Origin: Amaurobius ferox
Lineage: Eukaryota; Arthropoda; Arachnida; Araneae; Amaurobiidae
Reading direction: 5' to 3'
DNA: 64,000 nucleotides
NCBI GenBank assembly: GCA_951213105.1
Contig: OX578152.1
Coordinates: 69,915,180 to 69,979,179 of the forward strand
Position 1 is the first letter of the stretch, and each line of letters opens with the position of its first letter. The notes under the pieces were generated by a model. That model did not search any database and was not told the origin of the DNA. It worked only from the letters and a program-made list of their open reading frames with translations. Shown piece by piece: positions 1 through 11,759 of this stretch. Made by a program: the position numbers and the translations under genes.

Positions 1-2310
1 TACACGTACTACTTATAATGTCCGGTTATTAGTAGAAGATTACCCGTTTTGCAATATGAATCACAAATGTTTTTTGGTAAAATACAACAGACGACGTAAT
101 AAATTGAATATATAATTAATCCCCTTAATCTTCATACCAGAAGACTGTACTTGATTCCAATATATATGCCAATATATGTCAAAATATATGCCAATATACC
201 TGTACTACTTATATTCTCGTAAGTTAGAAGATATACCCGTGCATTCCTAGAAGATTACTCGTACAACGTACAATATGCGTGTGTCAGCAATTTTTGCCGC
301 AATAAAACAATGGCGTAATAACTTAAAAATATCAATAATCCCTGAATCAATAATTCCGGAAAATATCAATAATAACAATGTTTAAACCTGAAGAGTATAA
401 TTGAAATTATCCAGTCCAAAATGAAATGGCAATGAAATTTATTTTATATACATATCTTCATTATTCAAATCGGAAAGGATTTAATAAAAATCGTCTGCCG
501 CCTAAACACATTGGATTTAAATCCGTTGCTAAGCGACATGATATCATTTGCTTCAAATAAATTGGTAGAAAAAATATCGTCTAAATAGTTATATTTCTAT
601 GGAACATTTGGCGACAGTTTCGTCAAATTAGCGACATTTTAAAAAATTGCCAAATTTATCGCCAAGTGGGACTGTAGAACTGACAGTTCCACTTTGCGAC
701 AAATTGACGAAATATCATCACAATACTATCCCCTAACAAAAAACAATTAATATCATTTATGTAGCGCAATTTTATCAATTTCAAGATATTTTTATAGATT
801 TGAAAACATTTTTATCAATTTGGTGACATTTTAAAAATTCGCTAAATGTATTACTAAGTAGGATGGTTGGTCTGACAGATAAATGCTAACCAAACATCAT
901 TTCAGTACTCTCTTCTAACAAAACAAAAAAAATTTCATTGATATGTAGAAGACCCAAGCCACACGACCAACCCGAAGGTTTATGGCAGCTGTTTGTGTGT
1001 CGTTTATATCAATTTGGCGACATTTCCGTCAATTTGGCAAAGTTTAAGAAAAGTTGTCAAATTAGCGATATCCCTCCAAATTCGTAGCTTTGAATTTGCA
1101 GATCTGAATGAAACTTTCTTATCCCGTTTCAATATACTAAATGAAAACACTACAATTGTATTAGAAGATATACCCGCTCTACTCTTTTTCTGTTTCAACA
1201 ATCGGCTATATGAATTTATTGGCTAAACACAATATATGAGTTTAGTAGCTAAATACGATATAAGCTTGAAAACTCTTTGCCAAAATAAATGCAATTGATG
1301 TACGCAGTCAGCAATTAATATAATTAAAAGAAAAATCAAACCGTCCATTCATAAGATATACTTTTATATCCATTTATCCATTTATTTATTATTTAAATCG
1401 AAAAAAAATAATAAAAACATTAACAAACACATTTAATTTAATTGCGATGCCGAGCAACATGATATATCCTCCTAAAATGTTAAAATTTATTAACCACTAA
1501 CAGCACACCCGTTATTCGTACGGAGTGTATAATTTAAAGAAACTTAAAGTTCGCAATCATGTGCAAATTCTGTTAAAATATTAAATTTATTGCTCCTAAA
1601 GAGAAGTTTAAGAATATATGTTCTCACTATGCAAAATTATCTTCACGATCAGATCTGAAGAATAAAACATCCTGCCCCCTTTTGTAAGCAAATTTACAGA
1701 AGAAAAAATAGGAATTGAATGAATATATGCAACCCCGTACTAATTATATTGTCGCAGATCAGAAAATATGCCAATGTGTTAGTAGAAGATTACCCGTATT
1801 ACAATATGCGTCTCAAAAATATTTGCCAAAATAAAAGAGATGACGTAATAAATTCAAAACATCAATAATATCCGTACTCTTTATACCAGAAGGTCGTAAT
1901 TGATTCCAATATATGCCAATATATATCAAAACATATGTCAATATACCTGTACTACTTATATTCTCGTAGATTAAAAGATATACACGTGTATTTGTAGAAG
2001 ATTCGTACAACATACAATATATGAGTTTAAACAATTTTTGTCATAATAAAATAATTGCATAATAACTTGAAAATATAAATAATCCTTGAATCAATAATCC
2101 CCGAAAATATAAATAATAATAATTTTTAAACCTGAAAACCGTAATTGATATTATCCAGTCAAAAATGCTATAAGAAAAATCAAATCGTTCTTTTCTAAAA
2201 TATATTTTTATATCCATTTATTTATTATTCAAATCGAAAAAATAATTATTAAAATTAACAGACAGATTTAATTTAATTGCGTTTCTGAGTAACATGATAT
2301 AAGATAGAAT
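1..2310. repeat. Direct AT-rich repeat units, about 0.55 kb each
   Basis: A block at about 1-430 recurs at about 1735-2160 in the same orientation. Both carry the phrase for 'agaagattacccgt', clusters of 'ccaatatatgcc', and 'ttaaacctgaa' in the same order. The following block (about 420-550) recurs at about 1325-1475 and 2165-2310, sharing 'atttaatttaattgcg' followed by an 'acatgatat' end. The middle (about 1130-1500) is a partial third unit. No credible coding frame is present; short frames have no family features. Copies have drifted with many small indels, so this is an old tandem or segmental array. Confidence 0.7.
590..1080. repeat. Family F segment (gcgacattt-rich)
   Basis: Short phrases such as 'tttggcgacattt' and 'atttatcgccaag' recur here and again at about 57220-57860, and in pieces inside the family B copies at about 4140-4270 and 42440-42610. 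A small inverted repeat at about 663-705 (agtggGACTGT ... ACAGTtccact) lies inside. The segment is non-coding and its class is unknown. Confidence 0.5.
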
Positions 2311-2569
2311 CTTATAACATGTTAAATATGTCATGTCTTATAACATAAACTGCGAAATTAAATAACGATTTTGATTTCTCTGCACTTCTCATTGTTCCGT
2401 AAAAGCTTGTTTTAAATAAACCATGAACCATGGAGATAGATTTCCCCTTTAAATCATGTTTCAAACAATTCATGTTTTCAGAAAGTGACTAATTAACGCA
2501 AAAAATCTCCCATCAAACTCAGAGATTAAATTTTAATTCACTTTCAAACGATTTTCAAGCTTTTCGTTT

Positions 2570-2840
2570 GGATAAACCACGGAGTTAGGGAGTAGAACTC
2601 CTAGGAAAAAGTTCCGTTTTTCATTAATATCTCGACAACCCCAGGTCTTAGAAACTCGAAACTTGGACAAAATTTATGGGGGGATATTTCAAGGCTATTC
2701 ACCAAATTTCATTAAATTCGGTTCAGCCGTTTTTCCGTGATGATGAGACAAACGAAAATTTCGTTTTTTACTAATATCTCGAGAACCACTGGTCGTAGAA
2801 ACTCAAAACACGGATATAATTTTAAGTGGGGCTATTTCTG
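2570..2840. repeat. Dispersed repeat, related to 41460-41660
   Basis: Contains 'aatatctcga(c/g)aacc', 'agaaactcgaaac' and 'ttcggttcagccgttttt', twice in tandem-like form. Similar phrases occur around 41510-41640 (gagtttcttggaccaagg and neighbours, in the opposite sense). No coding potential is seen. Confidence 0.4.
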
Positions 2841-2842
2841 TA

Positions 2843-2885
2843 AATATATTATATATGTATATATATATACATACATATATATATG

Positions 2886-2917
<32 letters not shown>

Positions 2918-2927
2918 TATATATATC

Positions 2928-2991
<64 letters not shown>
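2843..2991. repeat. TA/TATG microsatellite
   Basis: About 150 bp of alternating TA with regular TATG/TACA interruptions. Frames read through it on both strands as Ile-Tyr runs and are not genes. Confidence 0.97.
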
Positions 2992-2994
<3 letters not shown>

Positions 2995-3030
2995 GAGTAA
3001 TAGAGAGAAGAGGAATAGGCTTTAGGAAAT

Positions 3031-3690
3031 TACTTTTTTTATAGTACATGGTAATGTGTAAGGTATCATGTCGTCAAAAATTATAATCGTGTCAAAATTC
3101 GACCTACACGTTTCTACACGACAGATTTGCACGTTTCGGAACTAGCAGAGCACGGAAATATTACTTTTAGTATGACGTCTATGTGTGTGTGTGTGTATGT
3201 GTGTCTGTGCAACGTATATATCCACTCTAGTTCAAAAGCTATTCGACGGCATTTCACAAAATTGAGTATATAAGTCACTTGTGGGTTACCCTGGTGCTGA
3301 TTAGATGTTGCTACAATTCGGGAAAAAAACCCTGTCGTTTTTGCGAAATAAACATGAAAATTTGCAAGATCTAAATTAAAGCATTAACTGCAATTACATT
3401 TATTGATTAAACGCTAGTTTTATAATTAATTTTAGACGACGAAATGAATGTGACCAAACCTATTACTCTGGGTTGAACCGTTCTTGAGATATTTGCAATT
3501 TTTATAATGTTGAGCACATGACGAGGTTTCAAAATTCATAAAGTTGCTCAAAAGAGAAAAAGAAGATGCATTAAAACTGTATATTGAATTTATTTTGTTT
3601 AATTAAACTCAATTTAATGCATCATGAAAGAAAGAAAATTAAAATAAATTTAAGTCTGAAGGGAAAGTCATGTACTACCCATATCAGATC
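3031..3690 (-). mobile_element. Family A copy A1 (diverged)
   Basis: Starts with a decayed hairpin end (tacatggtaatgtgtaagg), then a GT-rich tract, the 'tctagttcaaaagctattcgac' type module, and ends in 'gggaaagtcatg' plus the left-end signature 'catatcagat'. This order matches the family A copies at 19.5-26.9 kb in reverse orientation. It is non-coding. Confidence 0.65.
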
Positions 3691-4019
3691 ATTTAAATAT
3701 GATTTAGTTATGTTTAATTTTTGTTTGTAATGTTGAAATCAGGTACTGCAACTGCATTTCATGAAGTTAATATCTGCAAACCCAAGAAAATGTTGTGAGA
3801 TAAAAGCTAAAGGCAGCCATAGACCATAAAGTGAACATTTCATTAATAAAAATAAAAACAAAATATTTGGAGTGTATATCACCATTCTACTCATATTCTC
3901 ATACATACATATTCTATTGCGTTTAGTTACATTCTTGTCATAATTATTATTTAAATAAAATACAATTTTTTTCGAATTTCGTACTTAAATTATTATTTTC
4001 TGAAATATTTAGAAAAATA
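3691..4019. other. No recognisable feature
   Basis: AT-rich sequence without an open frame or recognised repeat. It joins family A copy A1 to family B copy B1. Confidence 0.5.
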
Positions 4020-4937
4020 ATCTGATGTGGGCAACATATGACTTTCCTTATGATGCAATGAATTTACTACTTTTGCAATAAAAAATAAGTTTATCTTATA
4101 GTATATATTTATATTCTTTCCAAGATATTGAATTTTCGTCAATTAGTCGTTATTTAAATTGATTTAGTATCATTTTTATCCATTTAGCGAGATTTTCGTT
4201 AATTTAGCAATATTTAAAACGTCACCAAGTTGGAGACAATCCGTCAAATTCGGCGCCAAAATCTTGCCAAGCGTTATGGACGGAGAAATAAGTTATTCTT
4301 ATAACAGATAAATAACTATTAGCGTTCAAATGCAAAACTATTACTCAAAGTATCTTTTCTCACGAATGGAACGAGCTGTATCCACGAGATAATGATGTTA
4401 CCCAATTTATCGCATGATATTACATATGAAAACTGAACATGTTTCTCAACAGTTAATATATTTTTTGTAATTTATGAAATTTTTTGGTAAATTTATTTAA
4501 AAAATGTGCAGTATCTCGAGAACGGTTCATGCTAGCGTTCTAAAGTTTATGTCAATCGTTTTATAAAGACAAATTACACAAGAAACGTCTATTTGCGTAA
4601 CTTTATTAAAGGTTTTGATTTTTTGATGATTTTTTCAAAATTTCATTCGAAAATTTAGGGGGTTCTGAACATTCGATTACGTTTAAAAACAATAAGCTTC
4701 CAGTATTCACGGATTGTGAGTTTTGTACCAAATTTCATTTGAATCGCTCTATTCGTTTTGAGATATCGACTCCACAGATTCACTGACACACACACACACA
4801 CACACATCACCTCAAAAATGTTCGATTCGTGATCAGGGATGCTTAAAACGTGCTCTCCCGTCGAAAACTCGAATTCGAATTTTTGACTCCGTCACAATAC
4901 TTTCCTTAAGCATTATTGCATATAAGGAAAGTAAAAA
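4020..4937 (+). mobile_element. Family B copy B1
   Basis: Left end 'ctgatgtgggcaacatatg' followed by 'actttcc'. Right end is a hairpin (actttccttaa ... ttgcatataaggaaagt) at about 4900-4932. Inside are family F phrases, 'atctcgagaacggttcatg', and a CA tract at about 4790-4805. The same order is seen in the copies at 42311-43303 (same orientation) and 12556-13302 (opposite). It shares end architecture with family A but has a different body. No coding frame. Confidence 0.7.
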
Positions 4938-5265
4938 AAAAATCTTAAAGTTTTATTTTTTTAAATTGGCAACAGCCTAGTGACGCTGACTAGTTGCATG
5001 CAATTGGCTCATTTGAGTTAACATAAACTATTTTGATACCATTAACAACCACAGAGCTCAAATTATCAATTTCCCTTATGAACTATAAAGGGTGTTTCAG
5101 GAAGACTGAACAAAAAGAATACAAACCCAACGATTGGTCGTAGAAGTGAAGTGAAATATAAAAAATAATCAGAAAACAGACGAGAATTTAGATATGATAG
5201 CTGTACCTACAAAAAAGATAATTTCATAAAAATGCAAAATTTAATTTTTTTTATACGTCCCCTAC
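4938..5265. other. Unassigned; one possible transposon-end motif
   Basis: No gene. 'aagggtgtttcaggaag' at about 5087-5104 resembles the end of a DNA transposon (compare 'cagggtgtcccaaaaag' near 18974), but no partner end was found nearby. Confidence 0.35.
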
Positions 5266-5267
5266 TA

Positions 5268-5985
5268 AAAAAAAATTAACTGAAGTGTGGCTCCACTCGA
5301 CTTTCTTATACCAGAATTCCTTTTTTTTAAAATTTTACAAGAAAAAAAATTGAAATATCGGGTCCAAATGTTTGAGACTATAGCGTGTTACCCTTTACTT
5401 TAAGGGGCTTAAAAAAACTTTCGATTGATAACTTACTTGACAATGTATTTCACTTGGAGGGGGGCAACTTTGGCCCCCAAAGGGCTAATGACGTCGCGAA
5501 CGAAATGAAATGTATTTCGCGGCTATTTTTCACAACAGTGATTGACCTTTCTGGTAGGTCGGACGGTCTGGGTCTCAACAACAACAACAACAGTGATTGA
5601 AACTATTAAGTCCCGTGATCATTGAGCCATAAATAAACCATTTCATGCATGATTATGTTAAATTTTGTCCCATGCTGCCATGTTTAAAAAAATATAAAAT
5701 TTCGAATAAAATTCAAAGTTTTCTCTTGTATTTAAAAAAAAAAAACCTATCTAGTCCGACTTTTTTTTTGTAACAAAGCCGGATATAAAGTTTCATGAAA
5801 ATCCAATAATACTTGTGTCTGCTATCGTGCACACAAGAAATCGACCACAGACATCAGACAGATGGCCAAAACGTGTCCAGGAGGTCTTAAAACATATATT
5901 GGCATCAAAATCTCGAAATCGAAAATTTTTGTGAAAACAATACTTTATCAATTACTACGCACGAGAAAGTAAAAATTTTGATTAG
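5268..5985 (+). mobile_element. Family C copy C1
   Basis: Contains in order 'gtggctcc', 'tagcgtgttaccctttac', a G/C-run region, 'gatcattgagccataaata', 'aaagccggatataaa', 'cacacaagaaatcgacca', and 'tctcgaaatcgaaaattttt'. The same order runs in reverse at 8035-8645 and 9985-10620, and in part at 57080-57200 and 58870-59090. Non-coding; class unknown. A short SINE tail is inserted at 5546-5590. Confidence 0.65.
5546..5590 (+). mobile_element. 5'-truncated SINE tail with target-site duplication
   Basis: Only the last 45 bp of the SINE seen in full at 14430-14725 is present: 'ctggtaggtcggacggtctg' followed by a CAA tail. It is flanked by an exact 14-bp duplication acaacagtgattga (5532-5545 and 5587-5600), overlapping the CAA tail. 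This is the signature of target-primed reverse transcription of a strongly truncated copy. Confidence 0.85.
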
Positions 5986-6920
5986 TAAAATTTTTGTTGT
6001 ACTTAATGTGGACGAAAGATATATACCCTGTTGTTGAAAAATTCATTGAGATGTCGATAATTAAAATTCTTGACATATTCCATTTTATACGACTGCAGGA
6101 ACTGAAAGTGGGAATAGTTTAATTCCTCTGAAAGTAAATATGAGGAATATCGATATAACCAATTAAAACATTAAATCCAAAATTTTCGATTTGATCCTTA
6201 TATGTATAGATAATTCAAATTTTATTAGTCACGTATTGTTTTTCAGAAACATGAAAAACTTAAATAAAAGGATTTGATTGGCTTTCACCAAATTTTACTA
6301 TTTAATTTGAATAATTTATTTGTTGCTGCTCCCTTGCAATTGAACGAAAAATACCTAACAGCAATAATATCTCAGCGAGTTTTTTGCCGTAAAAGGTATT
6401 GGGTAATTTTTTTTTGTCTTAATTAAGCGTAGCAGACATTTTATTAATTGACAGTTATAAAGACTAAACTTCGCATTTTTATAAAATTATCAGTTTTGAA
6501 GAGGGGGGGGGGGAATGCAATCATCATATATAAAATCTTTGTTGATTACTTTTAACACTTTCTTACATAGTTGTAAAGTGTTTATGACTTTATTCATTCT
6601 GTTTGTCTGTCTGTCCGTTCGCACGTTAACTGCCGTAAAAATGACTTTATCAAAATAAAATTTTAGTATGTTCTTGAGACGGTCTGTGGGACATATGGGA
6701 ATGAAAATGAATAATATCACCCAATTAGTTTCGAACTTAACTCGGATTGAATAGATGAAATACATTGAACCCTATGAGACCTAATTTTTCAAACATTTTT
6801 TAAGGAAAGTTGAAATTCCCAAATTTCTTCGAAAATGTTAGGAAATATTCAACTTATAACGTAAAATGTATAAAAAAATGTTCAACAAAATATGTTAGGT
6901 AGTTTAAAAAAATTGAAATA
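5986..6920. other. AT-rich region with no gene; decayed repeat pieces
   Basis: Holds a G run at about 6502-6512 and a 'tgtctgtctgtccg' motif near 6605, which marks several repeat families in this window. No frame resembles a protein. Confidence 0.45.
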
Positions 6921-6924
6921 ATAA

Positions 6925-7660
6925 TTACATCCATATTATATAAACAGATCCCATGACTCATTTCAAAATAAAGTATAGCATCCATATTTTTTAACCCAGT
7001 GCAGAAATAGCGATGCTTGAAAAGAGTTTTAAATTTATATTTAATGTTGCATATGTCATAAAATCGTTTTATCTTTACATATTAACTGTGTATCTAAATT
7101 ATGTGCCAACGCAATTACAATATTTTTTATTTCAAATGATCACTAAACTTAGATTATTCCTACAACGAAGCCTAATTTCTATAGCATGCAGAACAAATTC
7201 AGCGATTGTAACATAAGTTGTATAAGAATAGCTGAATTTTTATCACTAAGTTATTTAGCTAAGTTATTTAGCTCTGGAGTCTGAATTATAAATGATATGA
7301 ATGAAATATTCACCGATTTTACATAGACAAGCAGACGATTTATAGCACTGACTTTTTTGATGAAGTTTTAAGTTTCCAAGTATAATAAATTATTGCAGTA
7401 CTGTGAAATCACTAAGTTATTAAGTTTTATCACTAAGTTATTTAGCTAAGTTATTTAGCTCTGGAGTCTGAATTATAAATGATATGAATGAAATATTCAC
7501 CGATTTTACATAGACAAGCAGACGATTTATAGCACTGACTTTTTTGATGAAGTTTTAAGTTTCCAAGTATAATAAATTATTGCAGTACTGTGATAATATG
7601 GAAAATATCACCACTGAATGTATCGCATTTTAGAGATGTTTAAATAAAATTACATTTCAG
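6925..7660. repeat. Family E copy 1
   Basis: Starts with 'aataattacatccatatta' and continues through 'tttttaacccagtgca' and 'gcagtactgtga'. The same order is found at about 11760-12320, so this is a dispersed repeat. It contains the 187-bp tandem duplication listed separately. Non-coding. Confidence 0.7.
7242..7615. repeat. 187-bp exact tandem duplication
   Basis: The segment 7242-7428 repeats at 7429-7615, almost without change, from 'atcactaagttatttagc' through 'tattgcagtactgtga'. The second family E copy (11760-12320) has only one unit, so the duplication is recent and specific to this copy. Confidence 0.9.
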
Positions 7661-8034
7661 TTGGAAAGTTCCATAATCAATGCTTTATTCGTGATTGACT
7701 TCACTTCTAACCGTTGATTTTACATTTCTTTCGGACACTTTTAGCGAAACAATTTGTATACTACCATCATTGGTTCGGAAATTATAATTGTTTTTCTTAA
7801 GAAATAATGCTATGAAAATTTTAAAATTAGAATTTTTTGAATTTTAATCACGAGAATCACTAAAAATTCTATCGAGTTCTAGTTTCCCATAAAATGTGAT
7901 AGTGAAATGTGTATTTGTTTTTGAGTCACCGTGTCCACACACACACACACTATTTCTAAAAGTGGTCGAAACGGTTTAGAAGGTTTTAATTAGAATGCGT
8001 TTAACCGTCAAACTTTCGAATTTGGAAATTTTAG
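7661..8034. other. No recognisable feature
   Basis: AT-rich, with a short CA tract at about 7936-7951. No gene seen. Confidence 0.4.
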
Positions 8035-8645
8035 GGAAATAATGCCTTTTTACTTTCTGATATTTAGTATTCAGAAACTATTGCTTTCACAAAAATTTTC
8101 GATTTCGAGATTTTGATGCCAATATACTTTCTAAGACCTCCTGAACACGTTTTGACTATTTTTGGAGTAATGTCCGTCTGTCTGTATGTCTGCGGTCGAT
8201 TTCTTGTGTGCACTATAGCGGCCATACATATTAATGGATTTTCACAAAATTTTATATCCGGCTTTATTATAAAAAAATCTAGAACTAGATAGATTTTTTT
8301 TTTTAAATTCGTGCGAAAACTTCGAAATTTGTTTGAAATTTTTAATTTTTCCTCATGGAAGCATATGAAAAAATTTGACTTAAACATGCATAAAAGAGTT
8401 TATTTATGGCTAAGTGATCACGGAAGTTTCAATCATTGTAAAAAATAGCTGCGATGCAATTTTTTTGTTCGTGACGTCATTAGACACTCTCGGGATGCAA
8501 GTTAGCCGCCTTCCGGGGGGGGGGGGGTATATTGTCAAGTATAGTATCAATCAAAAGATATTTTTTTCAAGCCCTTTACAGTGAAGGGTTACACGCTAAA
8601 TTTTGGTATGTGAATCTGAGTTGAGCCACGGACCAGTTAATGTTA
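8035..8645 (-). mobile_element. Family C copy C2
   Basis: Reverse-orientation match to C1: 'aaaattttcgatttcgagat', 'gtccgtctgtctg', 'tcgatttcttgtgtgcac', 'ttatatccggcttt', 'tttatttatggct', a run of 12 or more G at about 8516-8527, then 'gaagggttacacgcta' and 'gagttgagccacgg'. Non-coding. Confidence 0.7.
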
Positions 8646-9010
8646 CAATAGTATGATAAAGTAGTAAGTAATAAATATAAGTAAAGTAATAATTAATTAA
8701 TAAGTATCTATCGGTCTGTTAGGAAAAAAAAAGAGCTTCCATCTGGGGAAATAAGATAAAACATGTAATGCATTATAACTGTCCATGAAAAAACTTTTCA
8801 TTTCGGTGGAGTAATCCACTATGAGCAGCAACATGGGGAAGTAAAACATGGCGGCATATTTTCTTCAATTTCCATATTAGATATAGTCAGAAGTTTTTAT
8901 TTTATTGATGTTTCTGCTATTGTCGATTTTATTATATATCTGGACTTTTATATGCCATCTTAAAATTACTCTTCGATTAATTATTTTGTTGCGATCGGAT
9001 TGAATTTTAT
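8646..9010. other. No recognisable feature
   Basis: AT-rich, 'aagtaataagtaataaa'-like simple sequence near 8660-8700. No gene seen. Confidence 0.4.
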
Positions 9011-9014
9011 ATGC

Positions 9015-9250
9015 CAAGGTATTCTTATTTTCCAGCTTTCAACCGTCTTACTATTTTTACTTTCCTTTTTTTAACTGTCCTGCCATTTTTATTTTTCCTG
9101 TTTACTGTCCCGCCATTTTCTCCCCTTTTTACTGCCTTGCTCTTTCTACTTTTATTCATTTTTACTGTCTTGTCATTTTTACCGTCCTGCCATTTTTTCC
9201 CCCTTTTTACTTTCATTTATTTTTATTGTCCTGCCATTTTTATCGTTTCA
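9015..9250. repeat. Pyrimidine-rich minisatellite
   Basis: Degenerate units of about 21-30 bp built on 'tttttactgtcctgccat'. The strand asymmetry is strong: C and T make up nearly all of the plus strand. Frames on both strands (Phe/Leu-rich and Lys/Arg-rich) follow from this composition and are not credible genes. Confidence 0.8.
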
Positions 9251-9984
9251 TACTACTGTAACATAAATAAAGTATTGTTTACTAAAAAATATTCAGAATC
9301 CAGATTTTGATGGATAAATACATTTTAAGATCTGTGGAACCCATTCCAAATACTTCTGGAAATATGCCCTTCTGTGCGTGTGTGTGTATGTGTGTGTGTG
9401 TGTAAGGTGTAGATACGATAACTCAAGAGCGAAAGAACTTACCGATACCAAGATTTATGTGTTGACACATTATGAGAAAAACTGAAATTTTTAATAATTA
9501 TCATTCTTAAAATCACTTTATTTTCATTTTAAGATTTCCGTATAATGATTTTATATGGAAAATATTTAAAAGGCTAGAAAAGTTATGGATTTATAAGTTT
9601 ACTATCTGTATTCAAGCAGGGCATTTGCGCTTTATTGTTTTTTAATGCTCAGTATCTATTTGTAACTTAGTACCCAATCTTTGGAGTGTGAGTTTTCACT
9701 TGAATCTTTAAACATTACTATTTCATAGTATTTAATTTATTTTTGTTTGTCTCACAATTATTATCAGAATGAATATATAACTCTTGTCCATTAACTCCTA
9801 TGAGAACTCATTATCATACGACTCTCTAATGAAACATATACTTATTTAAGTTGCATTAGATTGACATGAGATTGAATTATATATAATTTGGAGTGCAAAA
9901 AATGTAAAAACGTTACAGTAATTATGATAAAATTTTGCCCATAAAATGGTCATAGTTAAATGACTATATTGAAGCCATTATATT
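9251..9984. other. Fragment of a GT-tract repeat, otherwise empty
   Basis: 'gtgcgtgtgtgtgtatgtg' near 9374-9400, preceded by 'gatttt gatggataaata'-type sequence, resembles the start of family C or the partial copy at 63840-64000. The rest is AT-rich with no gene. Confidence 0.4.
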
Positions 9985-10629
9985 TTTAGTTCTCGTACGT
10001 AGAATTGAGAAAGTATTGTTTCCACGAAAATGTTCGATTTACAGATTTTGATGCCAATACATATTTTAAGACCTGAGCATGTTTTGACTAAAGTTGTAGT
10101 AATGTCCGTCTGTCTGTCAGTATGATGTCTGTGATCAATTTCTTGTGATTAGCAGCCACAAATATTAATGGATTTTCATGAAAATTTATATTCGGCTTCT
10201 TTATCAAAAATGTTAAATTAGATAGAGGTATTTTAATTTCGAGCGAAAACTTTGGATTTATTCGACATTTTGCATTTTTTTAACATGGTAGCATGGGACA
10301 AAATTAGACATAATCATGTATAAAAGGGTTTATTTATGGCTCAATGATCACGTGACTTTATAACTTCAATCATTGCTGTGAAGAATAGCCGCGAAATTTT
10401 TTTTCTTATTTGTGATGGCATTAACTCCCCACCTTGGGGACAAGTTACTCCTAGAGGGTGGGGGTGGGGGTGGTGCATTGTTAAGTATAGTATCAATCGA
10501 AATATTTTTTCAGCTCTTTAAAGTGAAGGGTAACACGCTATAGTTGTAATCATTTGGTGCAACGATGCCGATTTTTCAAAAACATTTCTTGTAAAATATG
10601 GGGAAAAAAAATTCTTGTATGTTGAAAAT

Positions 10630-11330
10630 TTTTTATTTATTTATTGACTTAGAAACATGAAAATTTGCATAAATGTTCTTCTTAAAACATTGCTATATAA
10701 AATACCATTCAATTTTTTCAATTTTGTTATAATTTTGTATTTTTTTTTAAATTTAATTTTTTTTAACGAACATTTAAAAATGCTCCTTGCGTGCCATTTG
10801 TTCACATTTTTGCTTAATTTTACATTATGGTCACTCAAAAACACATTATGAATAAATTTGCGTATTCATTTTTAAATCCCTTAGAAAGTTAATTTTTTAA
10901 AAATATTTTTCTGCATTAAAACTTAATTTTCACCATTTAATTGGGTTATTATTCACTTTTAATTACCTTAATAAAGTTCAATTATAAAATCCATACCCAG
11001 TTTCATTAAAAAGTACAAAAGATGCCTTCTTACCAAATTTCATGCATCTCAAACAAAAATTAAGACGCATAGAGCATTTTAAAAATGTAAAACCTTTGAA
11101 AATTCCGTTTCGAAAAAAATGCATTTAACGTTTTGCTTACGGGTGGGGCAGCGTCCATCCCAAACGAAGTACCTCCAAAAAAGACAGGTATTTGACACAC
11201 CCTATCCCAAACAGTTGCCCCCCTCTGCAGACATTGGCGTCCATGGAAATCGCCGGCAGAAACATTGCACCTGGACGCTGTCCCACCCGTAAGAAAAAAG
11301 TTAAATATGTAAAACAATGCTATATATTGA
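10630..11330. mobile_element. Family D copy 1
   Basis: Opens with 'ttatttatttattgactt' and 'agaaacatgaaaattt'. The same roughly 650 bp is found at 58150-58800 with high identity. It carries an inverted repeat: arms 11121-11155 and 11273-11310 share CTTACGGGTGGG and CAGCGTCC. The short frames here are by-products of these inverted repeats. Confidence 0.75.
11121..11310. repeat. Inverted repeat inside family D
   Basis: Left arm about 11121-11155 and right arm about 11273-11310, roughly 35 bp each with few mismatches, separated by about 117 bp. The spacer includes 'ggcgtccatggaaatcgcc', which is one arm of the large palindrome in the second D copy. Confidence 0.75.
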
Positions 11331-11489
11331 AAAAAAAAAATTCTTTTAGTCGATTTTTGCTCATTTCAACGTCCACCGTCCCCTTAAGTCGAGTTGAGCC
11401 ACATTCCAATTAATTCATTGTTGAGCAAACAATTAATATATATTGAATAAAAGCCTGAGCAATAGATGAGTATTTGAAATATAATTTTT

Positions 11490-11745
11490 GAAGTTTTAAA
11501 ACCAAGGAGATAGAGACGAAATTGGCATCAGGATTAGCTGAACTCCTTGCAAGACCTCATCGCGTTTTTTTTTTTCTTTTTTCAATTTGAATTAGTGTTT
11601 TGATATTTTTCTTTGAAGCACGATTTTGATCGATTTCCATACAAATTGGTCCCTTAACGATCAAAAATATTATCACAGAGTTTTCATTATGACGAATTTG
11701 GAGAGATGAAAGAACGCCTTTTTTTTTAACGATTTTTGAATATAA
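11490..11745. repeat. Family G copy 1
   Basis: Contains 'aaattggtcccttaacgatc', 'atattatcacag', and 'gatgaaagaacgc'. A related block lies at about 18600-18960, with 'cggtttcttagcgacc', 'actattatcgcag' and 'gatggaagaacatgc' at matching positions. Non-coding. Confidence 0.5.
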
Positions 11746-11759
11746 TATATAACGATTTT

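Larger units (their letters stand above)
9985..11420 (-). mobile_element. Family C copy C3, interrupted by family D
   Basis: Family C runs from 'agttctcgtacg' to 'aaaattcttgtatgttgaa' at about 10626, is interrupted by the family D block, and resumes at about 11380 with 'cgagttgagccacatt', the phrase that ends C2. This indicates insertion of D into C3. A G-rich run (gtgggggtgggggtgg) lies near 10458. Confidence 0.6.

Noticed and set aside
2737..3049. Open frames of about 66-87 codons on both strands
   Set aside because: They consist of Ile/Tyr runs from a TA microsatellite.
9011..9310. 99-codon Phe/Leu-rich frame that looks like a membrane protein
   Set aside because: Its hydrophobicity comes from a pyrimidine-rich minisatellite; the opposite strand is also open, as expected for low-complexity DNA.
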